Part shown: piece by piece, positions 26,101 through 30,640 of the stretch
Layout: each line of letters opens with the position of its first letter
How positions within the stretch are numbered: position 1 is the stretch's first letter
From: Nematostella vectensis
Taxonomy: Eukaryota > Cnidaria > Anthozoa > Actiniaria > Edwardsiidae
Direction of reading: 5' to 3'
Assembly (NCBI RefSeq): GCF_932526225.1
Contig: NC_064044.1
Span: forward strand, 16,181,453-16,245,452
Length of the DNA: 64,000 bases
Made by a program: the position numbers and the translations under genes
Notes under the pieces: generated by a model
The model's input: only the letters and a program-made list of their open reading frames with translations
Databases searched by the model: none
Told to the model about the DNA's origin: nothing

Positions 26101-29100
26101 ACCGTCGTCGACAAATGTGATATAGTGTAATCTGGTAGTGACTAAGGGAGCGGTCATTAATTACTAGGGGGGGGGGGGTCGGCATTTCTGCAAAAACTCT
26201 GGGCTCAAAAATTCCCCCCCTCCCTCAAACCCAAGCCCAGAAATCTTGACCCCCACCCTAATCGGAGGCCCAAAAATTTACAACCCCCTACCACAACCCT
26301 CACTTGTTTATATTAGAAAATTACGTGTCTTTAAAACCACAAAGACTGTAATTTAATTTAAGTATGAATCTTTGCTTTTGTTCATTTAAGAGTGGCACAG
26401 AAATAAACAACAAATACCTGTGTCGTTAGAAAACGACTACGTTGTCAACAATGTTAACGAAGACATTTGAGTCTAGGTTTTGCAACATTTTAAGGTATTT
26501 GTGTTGTTAACTAATTCGAACGGGCAGCTTTGTCTGTCAACCATGAAAGCGTTTCTCAAAATTTATTTATATAAAGACAAGATTGGTACCTAAACAATAT
26601 GGGACTAGATATACAATAGTAAGAAACATTGTGCACTGAAATAAATTAACATTTGAACAATGATTCTCTTGCTCAGTATTCCATTAAAACCAGACTTAAA
26701 TTCGGCGCCCAAAAAAATGTGACCCCTACTTTAATGACAGCCCAAAAAATGTAACCCCCCCTAAATGGGTACGCAAAAAAAATTAGCCCCCTTAAATATT
26801 TGGCAGCCCCCCCCTCAGTAATAAATGACCGCTCCCAAAGTAACCATATAACCTTGTGCACTAGTAATATTTTCACACATTTTTATCTATTCACGAAATT
26901 TTCAGATAAGGCTCCAATAGAAATGCTACAGCTGTATGTGACGTCAGACGTCAGTCAAGAGGGATCGCCTATTCCTGTCTACCTATCAGCGCGCTTCGTG
27001 AGCCCCAACGTCACAGCCAACACGTCTCTTCTCATTATTATATATGGAGTGCCAGAAACCTTCCGGTTTAGCCGTGGCACACGTCAGGGAGATGATGTCA
27101 TCTTAACAAAGTCTGAATTTGGTGACGTCATCCTTACACCGGAAGTGAGTTTCTCAGGAACTCGATCCTTCAGAGTGTCGGCCAGCGGTTCTATTGGAAA
27201 TGAACATATATCCAGAAGCACTATGCTATCAATCACAGCAAATGCCAGGGCAGATACCCCGAGTCTATACACAAATGACGCATGCTTCAATGGTAGCTTG
27301 ATCATTCCGCTGGCCATAAGAAGCGGCTTGATGGACATGGGCGGCTCAGAGAATTTGACAGTGGCTGTGGCAGACCTACCACAGGGATACCAGTTAAACT
27401 CGTTCAGGGAGGTCGATCGAGGAGTTTACTATCTTGAGCAAGAAATGCTGCGCGGTCTAGCTGTGGTTATCGCCAAGGGGATCACGTTTTCGCCGTTTTC
27501 ACTGAGAGTCGTGGCGATGTCCGTGGAATCGACAAATGGTGACACGGCGACCAGTAACGCCACAATAACCATTACAACATGCACGTGTATGTGTTACCCA
27601 ATCCATGACGTCACAATCACCATGACAATATGCACGTAAAGGTGTTACCCTTTATATGACCATGTACGTGTAGGTGTCACCCACTCTTTGACGCCACAAT
27701 CACCATTACAACATGCACGTGTAGGTGTAAATCACTCTATGACGCCACAATCACCATGACAACATGCACGTGTAGGTGTTACCCACTCTATGACGCCACA
27801 ATCACCATGACAATATGCAAGTGTAGGTGTTACCCACTGTATGACGCCACAATCACCATGACAACATGCACGTGTAGGTGTTACCCATTCTATGACGCAA
27901 AAATCACCATGACAACATGCACGTGTAGGTGTTACCCACTCTATGACGCCACAATAACCATGGCAACATGCATGATTTAATACAGCGTATATGCTTATGA
28001 TAACTATTATTGTATTGTCTTCTCAATAGACACATGTGAAAACAACTGCTCCAATCATGGTCAGTGTGTAGCTCGGGATACCTGTGTCTGTGATCAGAAG
28101 TTTTCCGGAAACGACTGCTCCGCAGGTAAATGGATTGTTTGTGTTTTCGCCTTGGTTGCCTATCCCAGTTTGTGCGTGGCGGTATTTGGAGGGGGCTTGT
28201 TGGTAAAGTGGGGGTACTTGAAGGGGGGTTGTGGGTAAAGTGGGGTACTTGAAGGGCTTGTGGGTAAAGTGGGGGTACGTGGAGCGGGCATGTGGGTAAA
28301 GTGGGGGTACTTGGAGCGGAATTGTCGGTAAAAAAGGGGTACTTGGAGCGGGCTTGTGGGTAAAAAGGGGGTACTTGGAGCGGGCTTGTGGGTAAAGTGG
28401 GGGTACTTGAAGTGGTCTTGTGGGTAAAGTTGGGGTACTTGGAGGGGGCTTGTGGGTAAAGTGGGGGTACTTGGAAGGGGGATTGTGGGTAAAGTGGGGG
28501 TACTTGGAGGGGGTTTGTGGGTGAAGTGGGGGTACTTGGAGGGGGCTTGTGGGTAAAGTAAGGGTACTTAAAGGGGGCTTGTGGTAAAGTGGGGGTACTT
28601 GGAGGGGGCTTGTGGTAAAGTGGGGGTACTTGGAGGGGGCTTGTGGTAAAGTGGGGTACTTGGAGGGGGCTTGTGGTAAAGTGGGGGTACTTGGAGGGGG
28701 CTTGTGAGTAAAGTGGGGTTACTTGAAGGGGGCTTGTGGGTAAAAAGGGGGTACTTGGAGCGGGCTTGTGGGTAAAGTGGGGGTACTTGAAGTGGGCTTG
28801 TGGGTAAAGTTGGGGTACTTGGAGTCGGGCTTGTGGGTAAAGTGGGGGTACTTGAAAGGGGGATTGTGGGTAAAGTGGGGGTACTTGGAGGGGGTTTGTG
28901 GGTGAAGTGGGGGTACTTGGAGGGGGCTTGTGGGTAAAGTAAGGGTACTTAAAGGGGGCTTGTGGTAAAGTGGGGGTACTTGGAGGGGGCTTGTGTTAAA
29001 GTGGGGGTACTTGGAGGGGGCTTGTGGTAAAGTGGGGTACTTGGAGGGGGCTTGTGGTAAAGTGGGGGTACTTGGAGGGGGCTTGTGAGTAAAGTGGGGT

Positions 29101-29973
29101 TACTTGAAGGGGGCTTGTAGGTAAAGTGGGGGTACTTGAAGGGGGCTTGTAGGTAAAGTGGGGGTACTTGGAGGGGGCTTGTGGGTAAAGTGGGGGTACT
29201 TGGAGGGGGCTTGTGGGTTAAGTGGGGGTACTTGGAGAGGGCTTTTGGGTAAAGTGGGGGTACTTGGAGAGGGCTTTTGGGTAAAGTTGGGGTACTTGGA
29301 GGGGGCTTGTGGATAAAGTGGGGGTACTTGGAGGGCTTTTGGGTAAAATAAGGCGGCAAGAGACCCTTCTCGTTTTTTTAAACGTTTTTATTCTTTGCTT
29401 TTTCACCGCATTTCTCCTTACAGTAATTGATTCATTTTTTAGAGATAACCGTCAAAGGGAAGAAAGACTCAAATTATGCAGCCATCGCCGGTGGCACCGC
29501 AGGGGGACTGATTTTTTTACTGCTTCTGATTGGTGCACTTGTACTGTGCAAGAGACGTAGCAACAAGCCCACGAAAGGTAAGCAACAGACGTAGCAACAA
29601 GCCCACGAAAGGTAAGCAACAGACGTAGCAACAAGCCCACGAAAGGTAAGCAACAGACGTAGCAACAAGACCACGAAAGGTAAGCAACAGACGTAGCAAC
29701 AAGCCCACGAATAGCGTAAACTTGCCTGAGCAATTTGAAAGAAACAAACGCCTGAAACCACCTATCAAGCTGAAGAACGGTTGAAGAGGTCACATGAGTG
29801 GTCACGTGATATTACATCACACCACAGGGTAACCATATTAGCAAAAAAAAAACGAAACAAATGATGTGATGCGAACAAAACATGTTTGTCTTGTTTTCCT
29901 AGATATGAACATGACAGACATGTGGAGCATCAACCCGACGTATGAAACCGGAAGCACTGAAAACTTGTTCTAG
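1775..29973 (+). CDS. RHS/YD-repeat cell-surface protein with EGF, TM helix and NPxY tail (3' part, 19 exons)
   Basis: Exons read by eye, all joined in phase with GT..AG borders: 1775-2165, 2498-2788, 14932-15725, 15937-16051, 16883-16986, 17180-17403, 19235-19417, 19644-19721, 20105-20254, 20680-20894, 21056-21286, 21431-21542, 24770-24954, 25127-25274, 25608-25880, 26906-27586, 28030-28125, 29443-29577, 29903-29973. They give about 1491 residues; the 5' end is outside the window. Domain order: YD repeats (exons 1-5), RHS core ending FDPLG (exon 6), DPNG plus a Gly/Ala-rich stretch (7-9), Lys-rich helix (10), bacterial-type beta-sandwich modules (11-15), a large extracellular module (16), EGF (17), TM helix (18), tail (19). 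This resembles teneurins in combining YD repeats with an EGF and a membrane anchor, but here EGF and TM are C-terminal, giving a type I protein, whereas teneurins are type II. Likely a surface receptor or adhesion protein; ligand unknown. The RHS part looks bacterial in ancestry (inference). Confidence 0.85.
2166..2497 (+). other. RHS gene intron 1
   Basis: A 332-bp intron from GTATGT to TTTCTAG. I see no repeat, RNA gene or other coding signal in it. Confidence 0.8.
2498..2788 (+). CDS. RHS gene exon 2 of window: YD repeats
   Basis: Exactly 97 codons, phase 0 at both ends (TTTCTAG before, GTG|GTAAGT after). It carries several YD repeats: MSYVFNEDGIPLNVTDPAGN, YSYEYNNQSKVIESRLPDG, SEYDDGGKLVKRTTRKGR and IKFEYGADGRV. 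These are the alternating Tyr/Gly/Asp strands of an RHS beta-shell. Confidence 0.92.
3046..3351 (+). pseudogene. LINE ORF1 3' fragment
   Basis: An open reading stretch of about 100 codons ends at TAA 3349-3351, 30 bp before the ORF2 start. It is rich in Gln, Pro and Asn (for example NPQGYQQPTTNQLPTGRQQ). It fits the C-terminal end of a LINE ORF1 protein whose 5' part was lost by 5' truncation at insertion. No zinc knuckle is seen in the part left. The left boundary is estimated from where the Gln/Pro-rich frame begins. Confidence 0.5.
3382..6879 (+). CDS. LINE ORF2: endonuclease-reverse transcriptase, 3' end cut by transposon
   Basis: The frame starts at ATG 3382 and runs open to 6975, but from 6880 on it reads inside another element, so the native part is about 1166 codons. 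It has an APE-like endonuclease (GTWNIHG near residue 18, GDFNAR near 165, SDHCHITY near 275). The reverse transcriptase follows: FIDFRKAFDSIP near 650, GVKQGCMLSPTLF, and YADD near 750. A C-terminal C-x2-C-x8-H-x4-C zinc knuckle (CPTCKN...HFLVQC) comes last. It nicks target DNA and copies its own RNA at the nick. The layout fits the APE-type non-LTR clades (CR1/L2/Jockey-like); the exact clade cannot be set by eye. The frame is free of stops, so the copy is young. Confidence 0.93.
6871..6879. repeat. 9-bp target-site duplication, left copy
   Basis: GAAAAAAAG directly precedes the first base of the foldback element and matches 13957-13965 exactly. Confidence 0.85.
9641..12741 (+). mobile_element. 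LINE copy 2, 5'-truncated, inside the foldback element
   Basis: The element starts abruptly at about 9641, where the foldback subrepeat (ending CGTTTTACGACT) is interrupted by LINE sequence in the middle of the endonuclease domain. It ends in AAATAAAATATATTGATTGATTGATTG near 12741, a tetranucleotide 3' tail. Same family type as LINE copy 1, but clearly diverged in protein sequence. Confidence 0.85.
9666..12626 (+). CDS. LINE ORF2 (5'-truncated): partial endonuclease, RT, zinc knuckle
   Basis: Open from before 9666 to a stop at 12624-12626, 986 codons from the first ATG. The ATG is not a natural start: in-frame codons upstream (LDDEQNDEF) align with the endonuclease of LINE copy 1, so translation of the parent began earlier. 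The endonuclease C-half is present (DSRGRNLIETC, HLTDHCSLSC). The RT follows, with APGADNIL near residue 336, FTCYVDFSKAFDRVP near 466 and YADD near 571. A zinc knuckle CTICKNGIENEEHFLVKC sits near 903. No internal stops, so insertion was recent, yet without the N-terminal endonuclease it should be immobile. Confidence 0.92.
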   Translation: MGLPKDYQIDIPNNRNSQDSKVIDSRGRNLIETCTALNMRILNGRVVGDLEGKKTCFRYNGSSVVDYIIVNNESLDIVDYFIVNPLEPHLTDHCSLSCSLNLKFTFKQKDNSENVQLSELKRLRWNNEISSESKLLFESEEVQTNLNAALNNNCVDTSVDLFTETLLSACENAGLRYQNNDIKESSVNKMWFDKECKNEKENLRSLGKLLSKQPDQRELGAVLKEKKKSFKKLCRRKKYTHYNNIVNSIDFRNSKNTWKQINRIFNSNTHKQSHQIRPEEAAVFHQHFEQLNATIESQNTMEEVEKTRINNRQGPLDHEFTELEITNAIKSLKTGKAPGADNILNEVLKCGEETLKKPLQILFNKILNSGEYPSSWSYGLIVPILKKGDPSKPENFRGITLLSSLGKVFTSIMNNRLYNYLVERKIIKPEQGGFRKEHGTVDSIFILKSLIDKYVKAKPKKKQNFLFTCYVDFSKAFDRVPRHKLFDKLERSGVTGRFLEVLKSIYTNDKSSVKIRNLLTPAFRCYNGVKQGCMISPTLFNFYLSSLSEELNTVRNCNDVELNSRPISCLLYADDLVIVSKTATGLQKYLDKLSEFCDEAKLTVNLEKTKIMIFNNSGKTMNNYLFKYRNSKVDIVKSYKYLGVHFSTFGNFSLAKQEIKKVGLKALYKLRKEMGNHFRDKITLTLRLFDTLVTPILLYSSEVWGTDCNDKLEKDPIESVHTRFIRWLLGVNRYCSSNACRSEVGRFPMRLKAKCRAIKYWQKMINSDHSKLAVLAFLDSLENNSKVTWVHKLKNILDRAGLGYIWLDAPNTSINLIKMRFEDIERQVWLSEIHNDSRRDPRQKNKLRTFRTFKVVYELEKYLTQINNVQHRIAVTKLRLSNHNLAIETGRHAKPYVPPNERRCTICKNGIENEEHFLVKCPTYNAIRKAYYSVIKDKTNINLNAMTSERAFLFIITMDQRNEITNRETAKYIFDCTRKRFECLKE
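13957..13965. repeat. 9-bp target-site duplication, right copy
   Basis: GAAAAAAAG directly follows the right terminus (...CACTCTGGT) of the foldback element and equals 6871-6879. Confidence 0.85.
14210..14931. other. Intron 2 remainder with unrecognised 117-codon open frame and poly-G repeat
   Basis: This lies between the LINE tail and exon 3. A plus-strand open frame at 14484-14837 gives a Lys/Ile-rich peptide (VIPGCYTAKTKLKKIAEILR, YPYFEFDIEQD) that I do not recognise; its end runs into poly-G repeat. It could be a transposon remnant or chance. From about 14745 follow a G-run and CGTTTATTGG/CGTTCATTG motifs, a repeat type also seen at 2953-3040 and 25415-25450. Confidence 0.5.
14932..15725 (+). 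CDS. RHS gene exon 3 of window: long YD-repeat block
   Basis: 264 codons plus two bases, from TTTTTTCACAG to GAGAG|GTAAGA. It is the longest YD-repeat block, with many strands such as SIEYNKNNRPVSVKYPDGR, IEYRYNRMGRRIG, VTYRYDQFNRLSEVWSNGE, FEYEYNSKGRPVKIKTLEG, YSYDSRKNRYQEKN and FVYEFDKNGNMVGKKS. These form the wall of the RHS beta-shell. Unspliced continuation would hit a stop at once, which supports the donor. Confidence 0.95.
15937..16051 (+). CDS. RHS gene exon 4: YD repeat, ends at repeated donor
   Basis: Starts after TGTACTTTAG. It encodes NYLYDALGLLYKKSC and YIVDPFGVYGVSTIGQ. The favoured end is GGCCAG|GTATGG at 16051, which keeps phase 0 with exon 5 (ISGGNV). Weaker donors at 16024 (GTGTAT) and 16033 (GTTAGC) also keep phase. 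The 16051 donor is the first of a ladder of near-identical donors in the following 27-bp array. Confidence 0.8.
16037..16815. repeat. 27-bp minisatellite spanning the exon 4 donor
   Basis: About 28 copies. The unit contains ACTATAGGCCAG (exon 4 end) directly followed by GTATGGGGTG (intron start), so nearly every copy recreates the exon 4 splice donor. Copies with GAAAGT come first, then GGAAGT, then GAGTGT, so the array is ordered by variant. 27 bp is nine codons; the first units read VWGESTIGQ in frame with exon 4. Confidence 0.93.
16883..16986 (+). CDS. RHS gene exon 5: YD repeat
   Basis: From GTGTTTTAG to GAAGG|GTAAGT. Reads ISGGNVTHFVHAEEKGLISL and IVYYYQFNGE; such strands lie just before the RHS core in the family. 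Phase 0 in, phase 2 out. Confidence 0.9.
17180..17403 (+). CDS. RHS gene exon 6: RHS-associated core
   Basis: From CTCCCTCAG to CTTG|GTGAGT. It reads SVISLVKDDC, YQYDPFGQLLSVRES, then GLYRMRARHYDSQIGRFIS and FDPLG. The pattern Y-x-R-A-R-x-Y-D-x2-x-G-R-F-x-S-x-D-P-L-G is the hallmark of the RHS core that plugs the shell. The match is close to bacterial RHS/YD proteins. Confidence 0.95.
17425..17810. repeat. 39-bp minisatellite in intron 6
   Basis: About 10 copies of a 39-bp unit containing GTTCTTACCGGGTTTCCTGTG, starting about 20 bp after the exon 6 donor. 39 is divisible by three and the frame running on from exon 6 stays open (LTGFPVFSLV repeats). Unlike the exon 4 array, it does not copy the exon end. 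Confidence 0.92.
17868..18661. mobile_element. 776-bp inverted-repeat DNA element with 9-bp TSD
   Basis: Terminal inverted repeats of about 90 bp start TTCCCTGCTAGCAGAGG at 17877 and end with the complement at 18652. The flanks are the exact 9-bp direct repeat CCAATAGCG (17868-17876 and 18653-18661). The inside is too small for a transposase. On the minus strand it carries a gene-like fragment (18110-18447). A 9-bp duplication with long TIRs suggests the MULE group (inference). Confidence 0.82.
18110..18447 (-). pseudogene. Possible captured zinc-binding domain fragment inside DNA element
   Basis: The minus strand starting near ATG 18447 reads a Lys-rich leader (SPLRKKKTTVQYQSPKTSLK) and then DEYCLVCGIHFKTSG. 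In another frame, further on, it reads SSRICCKTCKRKINSLVKR and stops at 18110. A CxxC pair followed by CCxxC plus a basic helix resembles the small zinc-binding domains at the start of some animal DNA-binding proteins; this likeness is from memory. The two halves are in different frames, so the copy is broken. Confidence in function is low. Confidence 0.35.
18815..19197 (-). mobile_element. tRNA-derived SINE-like repeat
   Basis: On the minus strand the head reads GGTGGCCTAGTGGTTAGCAC (A-box-like), followed by CGCTGTGGTCCGAGTTGAGC where the B box would sit. Further on, GACACAAATCCGAGGTCCCG matches the body of the copy at 54079-54430 (GGACACTAAACCGGAGGACC). Two copies sharing head and body support a SINE family. 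The boundaries are approximate. Confidence 0.65.
19235..19417 (+). CDS. RHS gene exon 7: end of RHS core and start of Gly/Ala stretch
   Basis: From CTCTAG to TTGGAG|GTAAGC. Reads ASLETNFYVYANNNPIMLQ, DPNG, then hydrophobic IAVLIVAGGALLGSVTSVVS. N-P-x4-DPxG is the end of the RHS core in bacterial RHS proteins, where self-cleavage occurs nearby and the variable C-terminal domain begins. Confidence 0.92.
19644..19721 (+). CDS. RHS gene exon 8: Gly/Ala-rich segment
   Basis: 78-bp exon, phase 1 to phase 1 (TTTTGAAG before, GCTG|GTACGT after). Encodes GAVGAAVSGGITGAATTAAA and LGPFAG. This glycine-zipper-like stretch is like the linker after the core in bacterial RHS proteins. Confidence 0.85.
19722..20104 (+). 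other. RHS gene intron 8
   Basis: 383-bp intron with an uninterrupted G-run of about 16 bases near 19952-19967; otherwise I see nothing in it. Confidence 0.75.
20105..20254 (+). CDS. RHS gene exon 9: Gly/Ala-rich segment, continued
   Basis: From CATCCATAG to ATAC|GTGAGT, 150 bp, phase 1 to phase 1. Encodes YYFGSRTAMLANGAGYAIQT, FKGNDFMTNMATGFVFGG. The alternating small and aromatic residues continue the post-core segment. Confidence 0.85.
20548..20702. repeat. Threefold repeat spanning the exon 10 acceptor
   Basis: Three tandem copies of about 55 bp, each with CCTGACACGTGACTTCC, a pyrimidine stretch, then (AG)CTGGGTTATCCAAACTAGG. The last copy contains the used acceptor CAACAG|CTGGG; the middle copy has AAAAG|CTGGG and the first AAACCAGGG, so acceptor-like sites are copied upstream. 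Confidence 0.85.
20680..20894 (+). CDS. RHS gene exon 10: Lys-rich helix
   Basis: From CTTCAACAG to GATCCG|GTGAGT; ends phase 0. Encodes LSKLGGPSIAKDFANGVFGG, then a strongly amphipathic basic run (WKQMKNLAKDLSKGLGNLYK, MMKKGLSEFLDWIRSHDP). The first two acceptor-like copies upstream are weaker. Function unknown. Confidence 0.88.
21056..21286 (+). CDS. RHS gene exon 11: bacterial-type beta-sandwich domain
   Basis: Exactly 77 codons, from TTTTAG to CTTCAG|GTAAGT. Reads NDIIGPAGIGDAHYIRGDLV, LDYKIRYENHPNASAPAQRV, HKLDSNLDPRTFTVGSFGFG. The string GPAG..., Y-x-I-x-(F/Y)-E-N-x3-A-x-APAQ-x-V...LD..LD...F..G..GFG is well known from large secreted and surface proteins of bacteria, where it forms a beta-sandwich of the CARDB/DUF11 kind (from memory). 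It suggests that the whole ectodomain, not just RHS, has a bacterial ancestry. Confidence 0.85.
21431..21542 (+). CDS. RHS gene exon 12: beta-sandwich, continued
   Basis: From AATTCACCAG to AAACAG|GTATTT. Encodes DLLDYQPAHAMFVRITAGID and VSNEVTWELETIDSKTG. The order (V-R-I-T-A-x-I-D...V-T-W-x-L-x-T-I-D-x2-T-G) continues the exon 11 domain as in bacterial homologues. Confidence 0.88.
21709..24631. repeat. 30-bp minisatellite in intron 12 with higher-order structure
   Basis: Roughly 95 copies of a 30-bp unit with the core AACCAGAATAGAGATCACGC, with 31-bp (extra A) and 33-bp (extra GAG) variants. The variants recur with a 245-bp super-period (91+154 bp) around 22770-23500. Between 23750 and 23928 the array is interrupted by a copy of the intron 12 end plus the first bases of exon 13; a second array (about 23 units) follows. 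The open frames on the minus strand (ISILVGCYCV repeats) are artefacts. Confidence 0.93.
23745..23928 (+). pseudogene. Duplicated 3' splice region and start of exon 13
   Basis: This segment repeats 24629-24816 almost exactly: ATTGTCCTGCAAAAATCCC, the pyrimidine tract, acceptor TTTGCACAG and the first 46 bases of exon 13 (GVAPEDPRKGFLPPN). It then breaks into the 30-bp repeat. It would act as a pseudo-exon if its acceptor were used; the frame then runs into the repeat and ends at a TAG near 23991. Confidence 0.9.
24770..24954 (+). CDS. RHS gene exon 13: beta-sandwich, end
   Basis: From TTTGCACAG to ACACG|GTGAGT. Encodes GVAPEDPRKGFLPPNNGTTG, QGFVTFSIKPKAEAPSMARI, ASIIFDQNEPIQTPPIFNT. The run E-D-P-x2-G-F-L-P-P-N...G-x-G-F-V-T-F-S-I-x-P-K...A-S-I-x-F-D-x-N-E-P-I-x-T-P-x-x-F-N-T is typical of bacterial surface proteins and finishes the sandwich domain of exons 11-12. 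Confidence 0.92.
25127..25274 (+). CDS. RHS gene exon 14: FN3-like module, first half
   Basis: From CATTTCAG to CAATG|GTGAGT. Reads IDKSRPSTNLSVLRDALDAG, TLVVMVTKNDVGAGVKSVDI, YYQTYSK. In bacterial relatives the string ID..xP.S.V..L......V.W...D.GSGV...D.Y is an FN3-like module following the sandwich domain; this fits, with the canonical Trp replaced. Confidence 0.85.
25275..25607 (+). other. RHS gene intron 14
   Basis: 333 bp. It contains a G-run of about 17 bases (25422-25438) embedded in GCGCTTATTCGGGG...GCGCTTATTAC, that is, a G-run between two direct GCGCTTATT copies, like the CGTTTATTA poly-G repeat of intron 2. No coding signal. Confidence 0.7.
25608..25880 (+). CDS. RHS gene exon 15: FN3-like module, second half
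   Basis: The start at GGGGTAG|GCGATT is chosen because it alone keeps the reading frame from exon 14 (phase 1); the nearer TTTAG at 25585 would shift it. Reads GDSSNHGMLIDPILEFSAQS, SDEFTPLLTDVTDESAVLPL, KSYKLVVGSVDHVGNTQEPQ and ends FVDFA|GTATCA. The phrase Y-x-L-V-V-x-S-V-D-x-V-G-N-x-Q is the usual last strand of this module. Confidence 0.78.
25881..26905 (+). other. RHS gene intron 15, with a MITE
   Basis: The first 265 bp and last 69 bp show nothing notable. The middle is the inverted-repeat element 26146-26836. Confidence 0.75.
26146..26836. mobile_element. MITE with GGGAGCGGTCATT termini
   Basis: Left end GGGAGCGGTCATTAATTACT followed by a G-run; right end is its complement (AGTAATAAATGACCGCTCCC) preceded by a C-run. 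The inner repeats (GCCCAAAAAATGTAACCCCC types) are also partly inverted. About 690 bp, no coding capacity. No clear target duplication was found. Confidence 0.7.
26906..27586 (+). CDS. RHS gene exon 16: large extracellular module
   Basis: 681 bp, from AAATTTTCAG to ACGT|GTATGT, phase 1 at both ends. Beta-rich and Ser/Thr-rich with many possible N-glycosylation sites (NVTANTS, NLTVAV, SNATITI). Fragments: MLQLYVTSDVSQEGSPIPVY, LSARFVSPNVTANTSLLIII, SGTRSFRVSASGSIGN, NLTVAVADLPQGYQ. Probably one or two Ig-like or related beta-sandwich folds; I do not recognise the family. Only the 27586 donor keeps frame with the EGF exon. Confidence 0.88.
27560..27978. repeat. 51-bp minisatellite spanning the exon 16 donor
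   Basis: About eight copies, 51 bp apart in the right half (landmark CACGTGTAGGTGTTACCC at 27717, 27768, 27870, 27921). The unit contains CCACAATCACCATGACAACATGC, shortened here to its core CAACATGCACGT, equal to the exon 16 end, followed by GTAGGTGT, the donor counterpart of the used GTATGTGT. The first downstream copy reads into TAA, so use of later donors would end the protein. Confidence 0.88.
28030..28125 (+). CDS. RHS gene exon 17: EGF-like domain
   Basis: 96-bp phase 1-1 exon (CTCAATAG before, CCGCAG|GTAAAT after). It encodes one EGF with six cysteines: TCENNCSNHGQCVARDTCVC followed by DQKFSGNDCSA. A symmetrical phase 1-1 EGF exon is the classic animal shuffled module, so the C-terminal part of this gene is metazoan in character. 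Confidence 0.95.
28165..29345. repeat. 32-bp G-rich minisatellite in intron 17
   Basis: About 37 copies of a unit around GGGGGCTTGTGGGTAAAGTG plus GGGGTACTTGGA, on the strand of transcription. Each unit has three or four G-runs of three or more, so G-quadruplexes are possible along its length. A segment of about 400 bp is duplicated within it (the order of variants near 28380-28700 recurs near 28790-29110). Confidence 0.92.
29443..29577 (+). CDS. RHS gene exon 18: transmembrane helix
   Basis: From ATTTTTTAG to GAAAG|GTAAGC. Reads EITVKGKKDSNYAAIAGGTA, then the hydrophobic run GGLIFLLLLIGALVL followed by CKRRSNKPTK. Positive charges after the helix fit a type I membrane protein with the RHS part outside. 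The cysteine at the inner face may be palmitoylated (inference). Confidence 0.93.
29548..29716. repeat. 34-bp minisatellite spanning the exon 18 donor
   Basis: Five copies of a 34-bp unit AGACGTAGCAACAAGCCC-ACGAAAG|GTAAGC. The first is the true exon end; three further copies repeat the last 28 exon bases with a perfect donor and the last copy lacks the donor (ACGAATAGC). Reading past the first donor meets TAG in the next copy. Confidence 0.93.
29903..29973 (+). CDS. RHS gene exon 19: cytoplasmic tail and stop
   Basis: From TTTTCCTAG to TAG 29971-29973. The tail reads DMNMTDMWSINPTYETGSTE then NLF. NPTY is an NPxY motif, the known signal for PTB-domain adaptors and clathrin-mediated uptake; it makes an internalising receptor likely. 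Confidence 0.92.
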
Positions 29974-30207
29974 TCATTCACACAGATTCTGAAGCAGTGC
30001 AATTTCTTTTAAGGATAATCAATCTAAAGGCGTGTTTTTTTTTTTTTGTGGAAAATTAGACATCTCCTACAGATAACTAGTTCTTTTTTTTCGAGCTTGG
30101 CAAACTATTTTATTATGTCATTTTTTTCCACTTCATCTCAGCTATCTTTGATGTAACGGACATTATTGCTTCTTGTTATGATATTGCTTCGTTATACAAT
30201 TAAGAAG

Positions 30208-30213
30208 AATAAA
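30208..30213 (+). terminator. Candidate poly(A) signal of RHS gene
   Basis: AATAAA, followed at once by a second overlapping-type signal AAATAAACA, 235 bp after the stop codon. A plausible signal in an A/T-rich 3' UTR; others exist farther on. Confidence 0.4.
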
Positions 30214-30640
30214 ATAAACAATTAAGGAAAGCCAAATAAACAATTGAGGAGAATCAAAAAACAATTTATAAGTATCAAACGAACCATTAAATACACATAT
30301 TTCAAATGGCAAATGGTAATTGCTAAATGAAAGTTTTGATATCGAAAATACCAAGACTACCTATGACGGCGATTTGTCTTAGAACTGACATTCGCTATTT
30401 GCAGTGAGAATGTTTATTAAGATATGTGCATACCAATTAAGAGAATAAAAACTTCTTGTTGTCTATGAAAACGACTATTTTGATAAACCTAATCCAAATA
30501 AGCGAAATCGTGTTAAGCCTCTTCTTTATCTAAATGGCATAGATGTCGTAGCTGGCTGTTTAGTGTGGCTTTTAAAGGGTTTTACTACATAAAAACGTCC
30601 TGGGCTTGAAAAAGTATAAAAAACATTGCCAACTATGGCC

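Noticed and set aside
1775-29973. Bacterial contamination as explanation of the RHS proteins
   Set aside because: The gene has 18 visible spliceosomal introns, an EGF exon with phase 1-1, and lies in one contig with animal genes.
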